Numbered from the stretch's first letter, positions 11,701 through 24,429 are shown. The stretch: DNA of 64,000 nt from Siphonodentalium dalli (GCA_032622095.1 CP136069.1:47406194-47470193); one strand, 5' to 3'. Notes: a model not told the origin generated them from the letters alone. Translations and numbers: made by a program.

Positions 11701-13195
11701 AGTCGCGAATCTTTTTGTAAGTAGAATATATTTATGTACTCTTGCGAAGATGTCAATGTTATGATATATTGGTAATGATTGTGATCCTTTAATAAGATCA
11801 TCTAAACATGGTCTGTCGCGAAGACATTGACAGCATATCGTTTGTTCGTGAACTTTCGACAACAAAAGAAGTGTTCTGTAGTCTCTGTCAGGCCACAATA
11901 ACTACAATCTGAATTATCCTGTAAGTGATTTTGGTGCAAGTGATCATTCATATTACTGCATTCGAGACGTATTCGACAGTGGATTGTGTGACTCTGCCGT
12001 GTAAATGCATACCCGTATAATTGTGGAGGTTCTATGCAATCTTTACTCAGGAATTGTTTAAATTCGGAAACCGTTTCGCACATTTTCGCTTTGTCTGATA
12101 ATTCATTCCAAAGTTTAATAGCTTGTGGTATGAATGATTTGTGTAAAGAGGTAGAAAAGCAAAAGGGAGATCTTAAGTTATCGTGCCTGAATGGGTATAC
12201 ACTTGAAGTTCTTGAATCCCTTGGGACATAGTTATATAAATATTGTGGGGTTGATTTTTTCGTCATTTTATAGAATTGAGCAAGATATGATTTTTCTCGC
12301 CTTTTTGATAGCTTCTGCCACCCAATTTCTACAAATAATTCATCCCTATTACAACTCCAAGTAGCCCCAGTTATTATAAGTGCTGCTTCATATTGTATAT
12401 CTTCTAATAATTGTGATTCTTCAGCCGTGCAATTGCCCCACACAGAGGAAGCATATTCCAAGGCATGGCGTATAAATAATAGATAATTCGTTCTAATGTT
12501 CTCCTATCTACTGCATATTTATTCTTCCTAAGTATGTATAATCGTTGTGAGGCTCGCTCATCAATATCTTCGATGTTATTTTTCCACTTCCCTTCATCAT
12601 TAAATGTCAGTCCTAGATGCTTATGTTCAGTCACCTCTATGATATCTCCCCCTGCCAGCCTAAGGGGTGGATGATCTTCAATAATATTATTCCGTGATAC
12701 CATGATAGACAGTTTTCAATGGATTAAATTTAGCGGCCCATATTTGCGACCATTCATATATTCGCCGTATAGCTTGGTTAATTACTTTGGCAGCAAGGGT
12801 GGGGACTTCAACGGCAAGAAAAATGGAAGTATCGTCCGCAAATAGGCGAATATTGCTAGTTACCCCTCCAACATCATTTATGTAGACAGCAGAGGGCCGA
12901 GTAAAAACCCCTGGGGGACTCCAGCTGAAACAGGCATCCAGTTAGAGCTCGCCCCATTGATTGTAAGTCTCTGCACTCTAAATTCAAGGTCATTACTCAA
13001 GTCAAGAAGTTTATATATATTTCCTATTATTCCCATTCTTTTCAATTTAGAAAGCAGTCCTAGATGCCAGACCTTATCAAAAGCTTTACTAATATCGCAA
13101 AAGACATATCTCCTTTCTTTCCCCTCATCTAGCGACGATATATAGTGATATATGTCGATTAATTGAAATACGGTACTCGCCGATTCCATACACTG
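11700..13195 (-). mobile_element. 5'-truncated non-LTR retrotransposon, Jockey/CR1 group
   Basis: A minus-strand copy holding the reverse transcriptase from just before motif A to the C-terminus. The LINE-like sequence starts near 13195 (STV.QLIDIYHYI, the conserved step before DISKAFDKVW) and continues to a cysteine-rich tail near 11900. The first ~1 kb of RT and any endonuclease are missing, as is typical of truncated target-primed insertions. It lies in intron 1 of the lectin gene in antisense orientation. The group is inferred from motif spelling, not from a tree. Confidence 0.8.
11802..13195 (-). pseudogene. LINE ORF2 remnant: RT palm, thumb and C-terminal zinc-knuckle-like tail
   Basis: Three frames carry consecutive pieces. 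From 13195 to about 12878: motif A CDISKAFDKVWHLG, then motif B SAGVPQGFLLGPLL. After a frameshift, the catalytic LFADDTSIF lies at about 12831-12845 complement, an FADD variant of the YADD box. From 12703 to 12404: the HLGLTFND thumb segment. From 12461 to 11802: YASSVWGNCT, FIPQAIKLWNELSD and a tail with CSYCGLTETTEHFFCC. At least two frameshifts separate the parts, so no RT can be made. The same tail signature (HCR.R..CSN) occurs in the LINE at 17.5-21.1 kb, so both belong to related families. Confidence 0.8.
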
Positions 13196-13742
13196 ATAAA
13201 CGTTAAGATAGAGACTGGAACATTTAGGATGTGAGTTTGCCATATATCATTATACGAATAGATTATAATATGCATTACTGATAACTCCAATCTATATAAT
13301 TTGATTGAGATTCTTAATGTGTGTGTCACATTAATCGCTTGTACCAAATTGCAAGAATAATTTCCAGGCATAACATCCATGTTGTTATATCAGGACCTAC
13401 GTCATATAATGCAATTAACACGACAATGACTAATATAGGTATAATTAATGATGTCCACCAAAAACTCTAGATACCATATACACACTTATCCCTAAAACTA
13501 GTTTGCGTCGATCCGTGTGACCGTCCATCACATCCGCACGTCATGGTTGAATATTCTGTATTATGCTCCTGATTCAATATGAATGAACAATATCCACATG
13601 CAACAGGTTTTATCCAGTCACCGCAGACCGCATTAAGACATATTTCGTCTTAAGCCACGTTAAACAGTTACTAAACCTCAGTGGAAATGTAGCAGCTATG
13701 GTGGCGGGGAGTATTATTTAATCGTTTTTAATTTTCCGTCAG
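13196..13742. other. intron 1, last part
   Basis: No separate feature is seen. The end forms the acceptor of exon 2, with a T-rich tract and CAG at 13740-13742. Confidence 0.4.
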
Positions 13743-13805
13743 GTACTACTGTGGCTTCGAACATCGACGAAAGGAGTTACGTCGGTGATCCGCCAAGATC
13801 TGTAC
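13743..13805 (+). CDS. C-type-lectin-like protein, exon 2 (linker after signal peptide)
   Basis: A 63-nt exon with an excellent acceptor (TTTTTAATTTTCCGTCAG) and a perfect donor GTAAGT at 13806. Its base composition is visibly more GC-rich than the surroundings. Read in phase 1 it gives TTVASNIDERSYVGDPPRSV, a polar N-terminal linker, with 2 nt completing the first codon and 1 nt starting the last. The end phase matches the start phase of the CTLD exon at 35807, which in phase 0 would hit a stop within ten codons. I know no family match for the linker itself. Confidence 0.6.
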
Positions 13806-15956
13806 GTAAGTATATTTTAAAATAATTTTAAATGTTTGATATTTACATTTATACGTGTCGATGTCGATGGCCACTTCTATTCGCTGATATAAATTGTTTT
13901 TTTACTGTGCAATGCACATACCTATAATTTATCATGGCAAGGACATAAGGACATGTTGATATATGCTGGACAAACAGTTCTTATTGTATACTTATCATTG
14001 CTTAGTTAGCTTCATTTCTGTGATTTACTAAATTCATGGCTAAGACAAAAAATAATGTATTGGTACATATTTGTGTTGAGTACAAGCCGAACATGTCGAT
14101 CATATTGAAAAATGGCGACCATTTTGAATATGTTTAATATTTTTCATTCTGATCATGTTTGCCGAATGTCATGCCGGTATCACTAAGTGAACTATTTTTT
14201 CTCGTTTTGACACTTTTTGAAACATTGTTACAAGTACAAATATAAGAACATTACGACTAATGCTGGACAAACTCCTCTCATTTGTACATACGTATAACTG
14301 CTTAACTTTATAGTTGTGATTTACTAAACTTAAGTGACAAAACAGAACACAATTCTGTTTGATATATCGTATATGTTGAGTTCAAGTTGAAAAAGACTGT
14401 TATTGTGAAAAAATGGCGGTCATGCTGAATCTGTCGACCATTCTGATTAATTTGTCACCAATTATTGTTCAATACTTCACAATGATCATGCACGCCAATT
14501 TTCATGCTTGTGTTACATAACAGGCAATGTAACAACCGGGTCTGATGTGATAGTGTACTGACGAGAGACGAGTTGGTAGTACTTCAGTGGAGATGATTTC
14601 TTTATCTGATTTAGTAACATTATTTGAACAACAGCGGCGAATGGACAAATACAGGTGGAGACACACAGTTGTGTACATTAGAGTCGGGAATTTAATGTGA
14701 AAATACATACACACCCTCACTCTCAATCTCCGGAATCGCCCATAGTTCCCAAGTCACAGGGTTTTGTATTAGATTATCGGAATGCGTATGTGAATATTAT
14801 TAAAATATCATACCACTCTGCAACGGACTTGGAAGAGGATTTCTTATTAGTATTATGTAACAAGACATTCCATCTGAGTCGAGCTGACCAAATATCCAAG
14901 GATAAGATATACGGACAGTTAGTAAGCTAAATTCCGTGGGTTTCATTCCTTGAGTGTTCCTATCCGGGCTGTTACCGGTAGGTGTGGTATTATGTAGCAC
15001 TACTCCTTCCTTCATGTAAACAAAATTGCGCCCGGCCGATGTACAATTTTTTTGTTTTTCAGTGGAGTGGAAGAATGGATATTGGGAATGTATAGGCTAT
15101 CAATTGTGTTAAATTGCGGCGACTGTTGAGATTCTAAGCTATTTGACTATCATGTCATGATTTTTAATAGATATGAGGAAGGCAACAAACAATAGTGAGT
15201 CAACGCGTTAAAGGTGAACATAACTGAAATAAAATACATAAGTGTTGGTATGGAATAAGCAAATTGTCTCCTTTTACTTGTAGACGTTTAATTACGTTGA
15301 TCAGGCGGAAATGAAACATATATTTACACATACTGGGAAATCGTGTGTGCTAAAGGCAAACAATTTTACCGTTAACGTGTTTCTCGACATTTCTTATGGA
15401 AGCAATGCTTCTGCGGAAACCAATGCCCAACTTAGCGTTTTATCATTTATATCTATGATAACATTACGTCCTCGTGTTTGAATATAATATATAATAGTTA
15501 TGTTCATAACTGGAGTTGCTCCATTATGATCGCCCGGCGTCTGCTCCAAATGAAGTCTGAATTAAACCGTGAATAAAGTTAATTAATAGTATACAGTTAT
15601 CGCCCGCGATTGAATCAGACACGGGTATTTGTCGCCCGCTCGAGACCTGGAATGCAATCACTAATGTTCCTAGGTTTCGCAAAATATGGGGATGTCATTG
15701 ATTCATATGTAAAAAAAAGAAGTAATCTTGACAAAGATTGGTTCGGCGCTGTTCTCGAAAGTTAATTGTCATTAGTAATTAAAGTATTTAAAATATTAAT
15801 ATTACGTTGATGGAGCATAATTATTTCAGGAATCTGCTTGAATGTCGTCTGATTTCAGAAAGATTAATTATCTGAGTCGTCCGTGATGATCGGTTGACAC
15901 TTTCAGTGTGTATCTTTTGATGGTAGAGCAGTGTTTCCTATATGTATATGACTATA
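13806..15956. other. intron 2, first part, with one unexplained open frame
   Basis: Mostly AT-rich with no recognised repeat. A + frame from 14697 to 14930 (77 codons from an ATG, stop TAA at 14928) contains ISYHSATDLEEDFLLVLCN and ends DKIYGQLVS. It reads somewhat protein-like, but I recognise no family and see no splice or polyadenylation context. It is left as a possible fragment only. Confidence 0.3.
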
Positions 15957-16524
15957 CAGTAATGCCCTAAATAATCGACTCCTTAACCACAGCATAATTC
16001 TATTTTAAATATACTTAAAATTCTTCGAAATACAAACTAAAGCAGTTGTCGAATTTCGGGCATCAGACTGGTCAAAACACTAATTATACAAACCACGTGA
16101 TTCCTGGTAACCTGCAATAATTCCATGATTCTCATTTCCAGTGTTCTTCAAAGCTATCTGGGACCTTATGGTGACCAAGTTCAATGAGTGGAGATGTTGT
16201 TTCTTCAATAGTGGTAGGTTCACTCAACTTCATTGAGAGCGCAATGTGTTCATTATGACTACCTTAGGATTAGTTACAAGCATTTGGGTTTAATGTGACT
16301 AACCATGATCTTAGTCGTCATGACTAACAACATCATTTCCATTATTTCATCGCTGGATTGAAAATATTACAACAGGTGGTACCCCAGACTGTCCAACTGA
16401 ATATCTTTCATTTTCCGTGTCCTGAAAATCTTCCTGTAAATTTAGAATTTAATGTGGTATCACCAGTTTGATTTAAAACATAGTCCTTGTGAAACCTAGG
16501 TTCAACATATCCTCGAGAAAAAAC
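15957..16524. repeat. single transposon end resembling one at 62369
   Basis: ACAGTAATGCCCTAAATAAT followed by CGACTCCTTAA at 15957-15990 is nearly identical to 62369-62400. CAGT-type tips with TA beside them are seen in Tc1/mariner-pogo elements, but I find no matching opposite end in either place. The remainder up to 16524 shows nothing recognisable. Confidence 0.35.
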
Positions 16525-16846
16525 GCACATAATCGACCTATAATGTGAAATAGGTGCATAATTAGATTATTTGATTCAGAAATAAGCAGATAATGGACTC
16601 TTATCCGTTATTTCGTTTTATGACGCGGGCCACAATGAAGACACTAGTTGAAGAGCGTACACCTGAAAAGTCGTGAGTTGGCATATTTAGAAAATTGTCC
16701 GCACATAATCTGCTTAGAATTGCCTCATAACAAGTCGATAATGTGACTAAAATGAACTCATTTACAGCATATTATCGACTCAATATCAGACAATTCTAAG
16801 CAGATTATTTACCTAAAACACGTTCAATTATAAGCAGATAATGTGC
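16525..16846. mobile_element. MITE, intact copy A
   Basis: Starts GCACATAATCGACC and ends GCAGATAATGTGC, so the tips are inverted repeats of GCACAT(A/T)ATC. Inside are further inverted pairs such as ATAATCTGCTTAGAATTG against CAATTCTAAGCAGATTAT. It is homologous throughout to the split copy B (17347-17473 plus 26545-26742), and serves as the empty-site reference for the LINE insertion that broke copy B. Confidence 0.65.
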
Positions 16847-17346
16847 TGATTTTTGAGATATCAGGCTGTCATGTTACCTTTAAACAACCATGGCACAAGA
16901 GTATACTTTAGTAATACAAGTCCTCATTTTGCAGTAATCGATACCTATGGTACAACAAAAACATGACATTTAAACCACAATATGCTGTGGTAATAGCTGC
17001 TAGTGTAAAACAAATTACCCGGCATACTCTATCTAGGCCAATGTGAATTGTCAATATCTAAACAGCTATTACATAATTCAGCCATCAGTTTTCATTGCTG
17101 ATTTGCATTCCCTTGCATATATAAATATTATTCTACATGCACGTGCTTGTGTGTTGACTGCATAATCAGAAAACCATCAAAATGACATGCATGCCATATT
17201 ACCAAAGAGTGCCGCTTTTGAAACAAAGGAAGGAGTGAACACCTATACCTATATACTCTGATGGTAGGGGTAATGAGTGAAGAGTACATTACTATATGGA
17301 TGAATATATACAAATGTGTGGTCCTGTGGGCTCCAGTAGTAATGCC
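16847..17346. other. no feature recognised
   Basis: AT-rich intronic DNA between the two MITE copies. No gene is supported. Confidence 0.4.
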
Positions 17347-17947
17347 TTACATAATCGACCTATAGTATGGAATAGGTACATCATGTGATTATTGGAATCC
17401 GAAATAAGCTAATAATGAACTCATACCCGTTAATTAGTTTTATGGCTTGGGCCACAGTGACAACACATGTTAATTTAGTTTAAACATATTTATTTGTCTA
17501 ATTTCAATAACACATATAGGAAATGATACATACATTTTTATAGACAATGTGATTGGAGGACTCACTTATGAGTACATCCTCTCCCATTTGATATTACACT
17601 GAAAAATAAATAAAGAATAATGGCATTGCAACATGACTACCAAAGGCAAGTTGAACTTATATACATGTACATATCACCGGTCGTTTCCCTCCCCCGAGTC
17701 AGTCTTGTGTTTATATATGAATTACTTGAAAGTCGTCTTTGTTTGAGTCATTTGCTGGCTTGTATATGTATTTGCTAGACTTAGTCAATAGAATCTAGAT
17801 TTGTCTCACGGATGAATGATTGTACAGCTAAGAACATATTGTCATTGTCGCAATCGGGTAGAGCCGGGTCTCCAAATAGCAGAATTTTTAGTGAGTAAAT
17901 ATTATAAGGAAGTAATTTATTCAATAGGCGAATTCTTGGGATCGAAT

Positions 17948-20900
17948 TTAGGTAACAATCAAAGAAATAATGGAAGGCATTTTCTTCTCCGTTTCCACAT
18001 GAGCAGTCTTTGCAATGTAATTTTGAACCTTATCTGATAGGAGGTTGCTACATTTACATCGTAATCTGCAGTGATATATATTTTCAGTCCGCTTTCCTAC
18101 ATTGTAATATTTGGGGGTTTTGCGTATTTCAGGTTTAAATGTGTTCAGATAACATTGTAGGTTAAGATCTTGAGTCTTAATTTTGGTTGCATTCCAATTT
18201 TTTACACACGTGGGCATGAATGTTGACTCCATTCTTTTTGTATTAGGTTTAAAATGTATAAAGTTTGATGCAAATCCAGTACCGTGGTCGCTTATATCTG
18301 ATAATTTTGGGGGAAGTAAGTCAACTAAATATTTGGGCACTTTGTGATTGACAATTTTATGAAAAGTGAAAGTCTTTTTGTTTGTCTTCTTTCTGAAAGT
18401 GTTTCCCAACCCATTTCGGTTAGTATTCGTTTGCGGGATACAGATCTCGTACATCCACTTATAATGCTTGCGGCTTCATATTCTACATCATCTAGTTGTT
18501 TGAGTAACGTGTCTGGTGCTCCTGCCCAGACACTACTAGCATATTCCATGATTGGGCGTACGTGTGACAAATAGAGGATTTCAAGAGTTTTGCGGTTTTG
18601 CGGTTTAGCATAAGCTCTGGTACATACATTTTCTATATAACTGTCCCATGTCCCTATATAACTGTCCCATGTCCCTATTTCCATGCCTAGATGCTTGTGC
18701 TGTTTAGAGTAATCAAGTCTCAATCCATCAAAGGTTATGAGCGGTCTCTCAAGGGTTTGAGAACTTGTGAAAAATAGTAATTTTGTCTTAGAATTATTAG
18801 TTTTAACTATCCATGTGTCCGCCCACTTTCTAATTTTCTCCATGTCGTTATTTACACTATGGTCAAGGCATTGTATGTCAGTATCAGATTTGATGAGGCA
18901 TGTGTCATCGGCGTATAGTCTGATTTGTGATTCCATGTTGTCAACAATATCGTTTATATATATTAAAAATAGCAGGGGGCCGACTACGGAGCCCTGAGGG
19001 ACCCCTGCTGTTACTGGCGAATATTTAGAAAAGCTAGAATTTATTTGCACCCTTTGCTGCCGCCCGTCAAGATAATGTGTGAACCATTTATGCAAGTTGT
19101 CTGTTATTCCATAGCGTTTTAATTTGAGTAAGAGACCTTGTGCCATACTTTGTCAAACACTTTCGAGATGTCACAAAAAAACAGCACACGTGCTTTGTTC
19201 ATTGTCTACAGCGTGGTGTATTCTATGAAAAAGTTCAACAAGTTGAAGTTCGGTACTGTGGCCTGGTATAAAACCGGATTGGTATTTATATAATAAGTTG
19301 TTTATATTTAAATGATTAAAGACTTTGTTGAATACCACTTTTTCTAATATTTTACCAATACAGCTTATTAGTGAGATGGGGCGATAGTTATTTGGATCAC
19401 GGCGGTTACCATTTTTAAATATTGGTATTATGTTTGCTCTTTTCCATGCCACAGGGAAACAACAGCTCTTAAAAGATTTATTAAACATATAATATAAGGG
19501 TTTACTGATGGAGCTGCAGTTTCCCTTAGCAATTTATTGTTTATCCCATCAGGACCGTTTGCCTTCTAAACAGGAAGGCATTTTAGAATGTCGAATATAT
19601 CTTTCTCATTTGTTTTAATTTCTTTTAAAAACACATTGGTTCTATCTGCAAAGATCGGGGGCTCCATTTTATTAGTTTCTAGTGTGCCATTTTTAGTGAA
19701 TATCTCATTGAGGAGTTCTGCCTTTTGAATCTCATCTTCAATATCCGTATGACCTGATTTCAGTATAGGAGTTGTATTGTCGGTCGAAAAATTGTTGAGA
19801 AGTTGTTTTACAGTGTGCCAGAATTGTTTTGGTTTAGTATTCACACTTAAATTTTCGTCTAGATCGCTCATGTATCTTTCCTTTGCTGCTTTTTTAAATT
19901 GTTAACTTTGTTTCGAACACACTTATATTTGTTCCAATCATACTCCATATTTCTGCGAACTGCCAGTTTTTTCAATCGGTCGCGTTTTCGGATATGTTTT
20001 CTGATGATACCGTCAAACCAGGGTTTATCATGGTTTCGGATTATTATCTCATGGTATGGGATGTGTTTTTTGGAGACCTCTAAGAAGGTTTCAGTGAATT
20101 TGTCAACCATTTTATCTATATGCATCGAGTCGGCTTCGGTGTGTAACATGTGTTTCCAGTCGATATTGGAGAGTTCCAAGTTTAATCTCTCATAGTTGCC
20201 CTTTGAATAATTCCAAACAGAACGTTTGTAGGATTTTGGTTTATATATTGGGACACACACTTCAACCGACGTTGCAAGGTGGTCTGATACTCCGAGATCA
20301 TAAGTAGAGGGTTCATTGATTTAATGATGTCACTTATTATGATCGGGTCTAATAAAGTTTCCGAGTTTCCTGATATTCTAGTTGGTCTGCTTATGACATT
20401 TTTGAGAGTAAATTTTGTCATGATTGACTGAAGAGGACCTGATCTTGTCAGCAAATCGCAATTTAAATCGCCTACTATCACCAGCGAAGAATTATGGACA
20501 AGGGAAGTTCGATAGCTTCATCTAGTTTGTTCCAATATGTCTCAATACATTCGTTATCTGAACGGTACGTTACGCAAAGAATAAATTTGTGCTTGTTTCC
20601 CACCTCAAACCATAAAATCGCATCGTCAAAGCATAAAAAGTCTAGCAATTTAAAGGTGATATGAGTCGAAAAATATACGGCAAGTCCACCACCACGTTCA
20701 TTCCTATCAAGTCGAATTGGAGGTTGAGTTAGATAAGGTAATGTTTTCACTGGAAAAGTTTGCATGTAGGTGTGTTTCGCTAAAGCAGATGATATGATAA
20801 TCATCTATTTCCTCTGCAATGTGTGAGAATTTGTTTCTGATACTTCGTATATTGTAGTGAAAAACTGAAAGAGTTTCTTGTTCAAAGGGTCCAGGTTTCT

Positions 20901-21086
20901 TGCTGTGTCATTTGATAATATGATAAGGAGGGAGAGCAGGAGGAATACAGCAATGTGTCTACAGCGACGAGGGGCGAATGCCAGATTTGTTGGTTTTAAA
21001 ATGTTGAGTTTGGTGTTACCAGAACGCCAGCGTACTTTGAATAGACCGATCGCCTGCCTTTACTGCATTAGTGGTACATTCATTGA
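17948..21086 (-). pseudogene. LINE ORF2: 2A-like leader, endonuclease, reverse transcriptase, C-terminal domain
   Basis: Order on the - strand: a hydrophobic leader (HIAVFLLLSLLIILSNDTA) ending in a degraded 2A-like box at about 20889-20916. An apurinic-type endonuclease follows (FHYNIRSIRNKF, CFSETHLHANFP, GDLNCDLL near 20455, SDHLAT near 20270). Then a basic linker and the RT: NNYRPISLISCIGKILEK, SGFIPGHSTELQLVEL, motif A near 19160, TAGVPQGSVVGPLLFLIYIN, and YADD at 18904-18915. Then a thumb with HLGMEIGTWDSYI and a tail with HCRLRCKCSN. A 21-bp tandem duplication at 18634-18675 repeats GTWDSYI in frame. Several frameshifts (near 19150, 19500, 19870, 20260, 20490) inactivate it. Motif spelling fits the Jockey/CR1/L2 group. 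Confidence 0.85.
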
Positions 21087-21589
21087 TAATATAGTAATTT
21101 AGACATGTAGTATAGGCTTGCGATCGTGACTGGTGGTGAACGGACTTTCATGAAATGGTAGAACATGACATCGATGGGTTCGATACGGCCGGTACAACAA
21201 AAATAATTATACAATAAGAGTAAACAGAAAATACAAAATGTTGTTCGTTGGAGCATTGGTAGATCATCCGGAAGACGGCTGGCTACCCAGCCGAAGAGAA
21301 GGTAATTTGTATAATATCTTCAGCGCCAAGGACCTAGTTTGAAAGTGTCCACTGTTTAGTGTGGTGTTATTGGGCACTGCAATTTAGTGCTATAAAAGTT
21401 TGATCTTAACGATCAGACAAACATTTTATTGACGTAACATCAGGTTGGTCAAAGCTAAAACTAATTTGTGGGGGGTGTAATTTTTCAAGATTTCGGCTTT
21501 GAAAATGATTAGACTATAAAAGTTCCGTGAATTTTTTTATCCAAAATAAGTTTCGTTTTTATAATAGAGTTACCTCCTGTTCGGAAGCT

Positions 21590-21595
21590 TTTATT
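21590..21595 (-). promoter_or_regulatory. AATAAA polyadenylation signal
   Basis: AATAAA on the - strand, 134 nt after the stop of the exon-like segment 21845-21729, in the expected position for a 3' untranslated region. It is the best support that the segment came from a real mRNA. Confidence 0.4.
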
Positions 21596-21728
21596 TAGAA
21601 TAAGTTTTGCATTAAAAAGCCTGTTTTTGCTTTTGTCAGCTGTCCAGACATACATTGGTCACATAGTACACATTTCTACATTTAAAATGTCCATACTTAT
21701 CAACGAGGCAAAGGCGCCTTGTCAGACC

Positions 21729-21845
21729 TCAGTGGTCCACTTCCATCTCCGGAGTTAGGATGCTGATGTAAGGTGTCATCAAGGTCAAGAAGATGCAGCC
21801 AGCGACCAGCCACGCGATGGGCGATATAAATATTTGCTTTGGATT
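21729..21845 (-). CDS. exon-like 3' coding segment ending in a transmembrane helix
   Basis: From a CAG at the - strand equivalent of 21848-21846, 38 codons run to TGA at 21731-21729: NPKQIFISPIAW, then hydrophobic LVAGCIFLTLM, then TPYISILTPEMEVDH. Codons are rich in C and G at third positions, unlike the AT-rich surroundings, and an AATAAA follows 134 nt later. It looks like the last exon of a membrane protein whose final helix is followed by a short acidic tail. The frame is also open upstream to about 21922 without an ATG, so the acceptor is not certain. I cannot name the family. It lies inside the LINE insertion in the same orientation, so it could be captured host sequence rather than a working exon. 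Confidence 0.4.
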   Translation of the reverse strand, partial: NPKQIFISPIAWLVAGCIFLTLMTPYISILTPEMEVDH

Positions 21846-22429
21846 CTGGATATTTAAGACATTAAGTTGTATTTTCGTTTTGTCATTTTGCGAAGGATGA
21901 TTAGAAATTTGTTCGACCGTCTAGTAGTTACATGTTCTGTTTCTTATTTTCGTCTGGAAATTGGTGCAAGATATTCATATCCAATGACAATATTCGGTGT
22001 ATCGCATTGGAGTCAAATCAGTACAGTACAGTATTGACCAAAACAAAATATCAATGTTAAAGTTATGAATTTATTTTCGGGGTCTTTGCTGAAGATTTTT
22101 GGTGTACGATACAGTGTTGTCCCAAAGTACGGTGAGAACATGATCTTTCGATATGGTGATTGATTTATAATAGTTTCGATTGTTAACAAATTTGGGAATT
22201 TGTGACTTCTCGATAAGGAGTATCCTGAAATGTAATCAATTGTAGATTTATAGCAATATATATGGAAACCAAATCCTTTGTAATACTGAGTTGATTCACT
22301 GATTATTCAATGTCTGAAAAGTTGGTGATGTTGGATTTGGTGAGTATCATAGTTAAATTTGTTTACTTGTTCAAAATAATGTTTTAGTGTTGAAGTGACA
22401 AATCCGCATATCTGTTGTGGAATTTTTTA

Positions 22430-22461
22430 TTTTTTTATTTATTTATTTATTTATTATTTTC
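22430..22461. repeat. TTTA microsatellite
   Basis: A run of T followed by about six TTTA units. Confidence 0.8.
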
Positions 22462-23584
22462 AGTATCCGATCAAATATCAATATTACTCAAGATGCACAC
22501 ATATTTGCCTTGGTTATTTCTGCCATTCGCATAATATAACAATGGACAATTGAAATTTGAGGTGCTATTATACCGGTAAGAGTAACCTTACTTGATGAAT
22601 TAGTACTATTTCATTGTGGATTTAGATTGATATCTCTATAATTTAAAAGACTGGTACCAGACTACCAGTACATATGTACTGTAAGTCATGGAACTTTTAA
22701 CCAGCAATATTAAACAGATATCGGGTCTTAATCTTGGACGTACCAGTACATGCAAAAGTTTGGTTTCCATATACTTATAATAATACAGGTACAAATAAGT
22801 CTCATCAGAACAATATACAATATGGCAGATAACAAAGTGGATGCCACATGATTTTAAAGCATACAATAAATAAGAACTTATAACAATTTCATAAACATGA
22901 ATATGTCTATATTATAGTAGCTTGCAGATGATCGACATGTATCTCTTCCCCGCAACCCTTGCTGTAATGATGAACACAGATGAACAAACAAACAAAAAAC
23001 AAAAAAAGTTTCCTTGAAGGAAAAAGAAAATGTTTGGTGTCACATATTTTTGATATTATCACAATCTTGTATTAGAAGATTTAGAATTTGTGCAAAAACA
23101 AGTGAAATTTGAGGTTTGTATCTGTACCTTTTTGGTTCGAATTTTTTATTTTTAATTGATTTTTGTTTTTCTGTTTTTCGTCTTCTTTAAATCCCTTTCA
23201 CATAAAGAAAGGACAGGGAAGAGATACACCATATTTGAGATTTTTGTAAGGCGTTGCTTGTTATATCATACTTTATTACAAATATTACCATACCAAGGAA
23301 TGCAATTTCATGTGGCGGGGGTGGTGGGAGCGGGCTTTTACTATTACTTCTCTGACATTTACCTGATTGTGCATGTGTCCAAGCCTTTATCTGGAAGCTA
23401 GTTGGGTGTATATTATAAATGTGCACCAGTTGGTACATACTTTTGCTTATGGGGGGGGGGGGGCTTTGATATTTTCATTTTCGTCATAGCTGATTATGCT
23501 TTGTAGATAAACTGAATGTATCTAGAATTTTTTATAATTTATACCACAATATTACAAAGGTTGCTATATACATGTGGGGGAGGG

Positions 23585-24020
23585 GCAGCATGCATTTGGA
23601 GCATTGGAATACTAAACATATTGACACAGGTCATGTCCAAAATATCTTGAATAACTGTCTGTGAGGTGCATACGGCTATTTCTTTATGAGTATGTGCATA
23701 TCTGTAGTATACTAATTGTGCACACGGCACAGGTCAGTGCTTGAAAATTTCCACTTTCAGCATTTACCCGGTTATGCTTTTAATATCCGTGATCTAAGTG
23801 TATCTGGTAATTTAATAATTTATACTATATTGTTACATAGATTGCTAAATACCTTTGCATATACATGGTGGGGTGGGTGTAATCATGTATTTGGAGCATT
23901 AATTTATAATACTGCATGTGTTGACACAGGTCGTTTAAAAAAAATACCAAAACAATATCTTTAATAACTGCCTGTGTTATGCACACAGCTATTTCTTTAT
24001 GTGTATGTGCATTTTAAGCG
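23585..24020. repeat. diverged ~300-bp tandem repeat with poly-G tracts
   Basis: Two units share TTTGGAGCATT, TTGACACAGGTC and AATAACTG.CTGTG, followed by GGCTATTTCTTTATG or the matching AGCTATTTCTTTATG, at about 23594-23698 and 23893-24010. The period is about 300 bp and divergence is substantial. Poly-G runs of 10-14 lie at about 23450, 24108 and 24326. The block is part of the spacer inside the 17474-26532 insertion. I see no gene. Confidence 0.55.
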
Positions 24021-24426
24021 ATTTACATGATTGTGTTTGTCCATACAAATATCTGGAAATTTTGGTTCGTATACTAATGAAAAGCAGGTTGTTAAATAAT
24101 TTTTGAAGGGGGGGGGGGGTATCAAAAATTGTACATGCACCTGGTAGTGTATTTATCAGTACATATACCTTATCTGGAAAATTTGGGTGAATATTAATAT
24201 ACTGTTGAATTTGGATAATTGTATACTTTTGTATGTGAATGGGGTGGGGTGGGATGGGCGCCGATGGAAAATTTTAATGCATATATTGGTTGTATCCAGG
24301 TTGTTATATAATTTTGTTTCTGATGTGGGGGGGGGGTTGAAACTCAGCATGAATGGGGGGTGTATTTTGATGTTTCAAGACTCAAACTATACCTGATTGA
24401 GTATGCGATTGGCTGTTAGGGTGCCA

Positions 24427-24429
<3 letters not shown>

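Noticed and set aside
14502-15015. Overlapping 71-77 codon frames near 14.5-15.0 kb
   Set aside because: The + frame reads somewhat protein-like but has no family match, donor or acceptor. The two - frames are its shadows.
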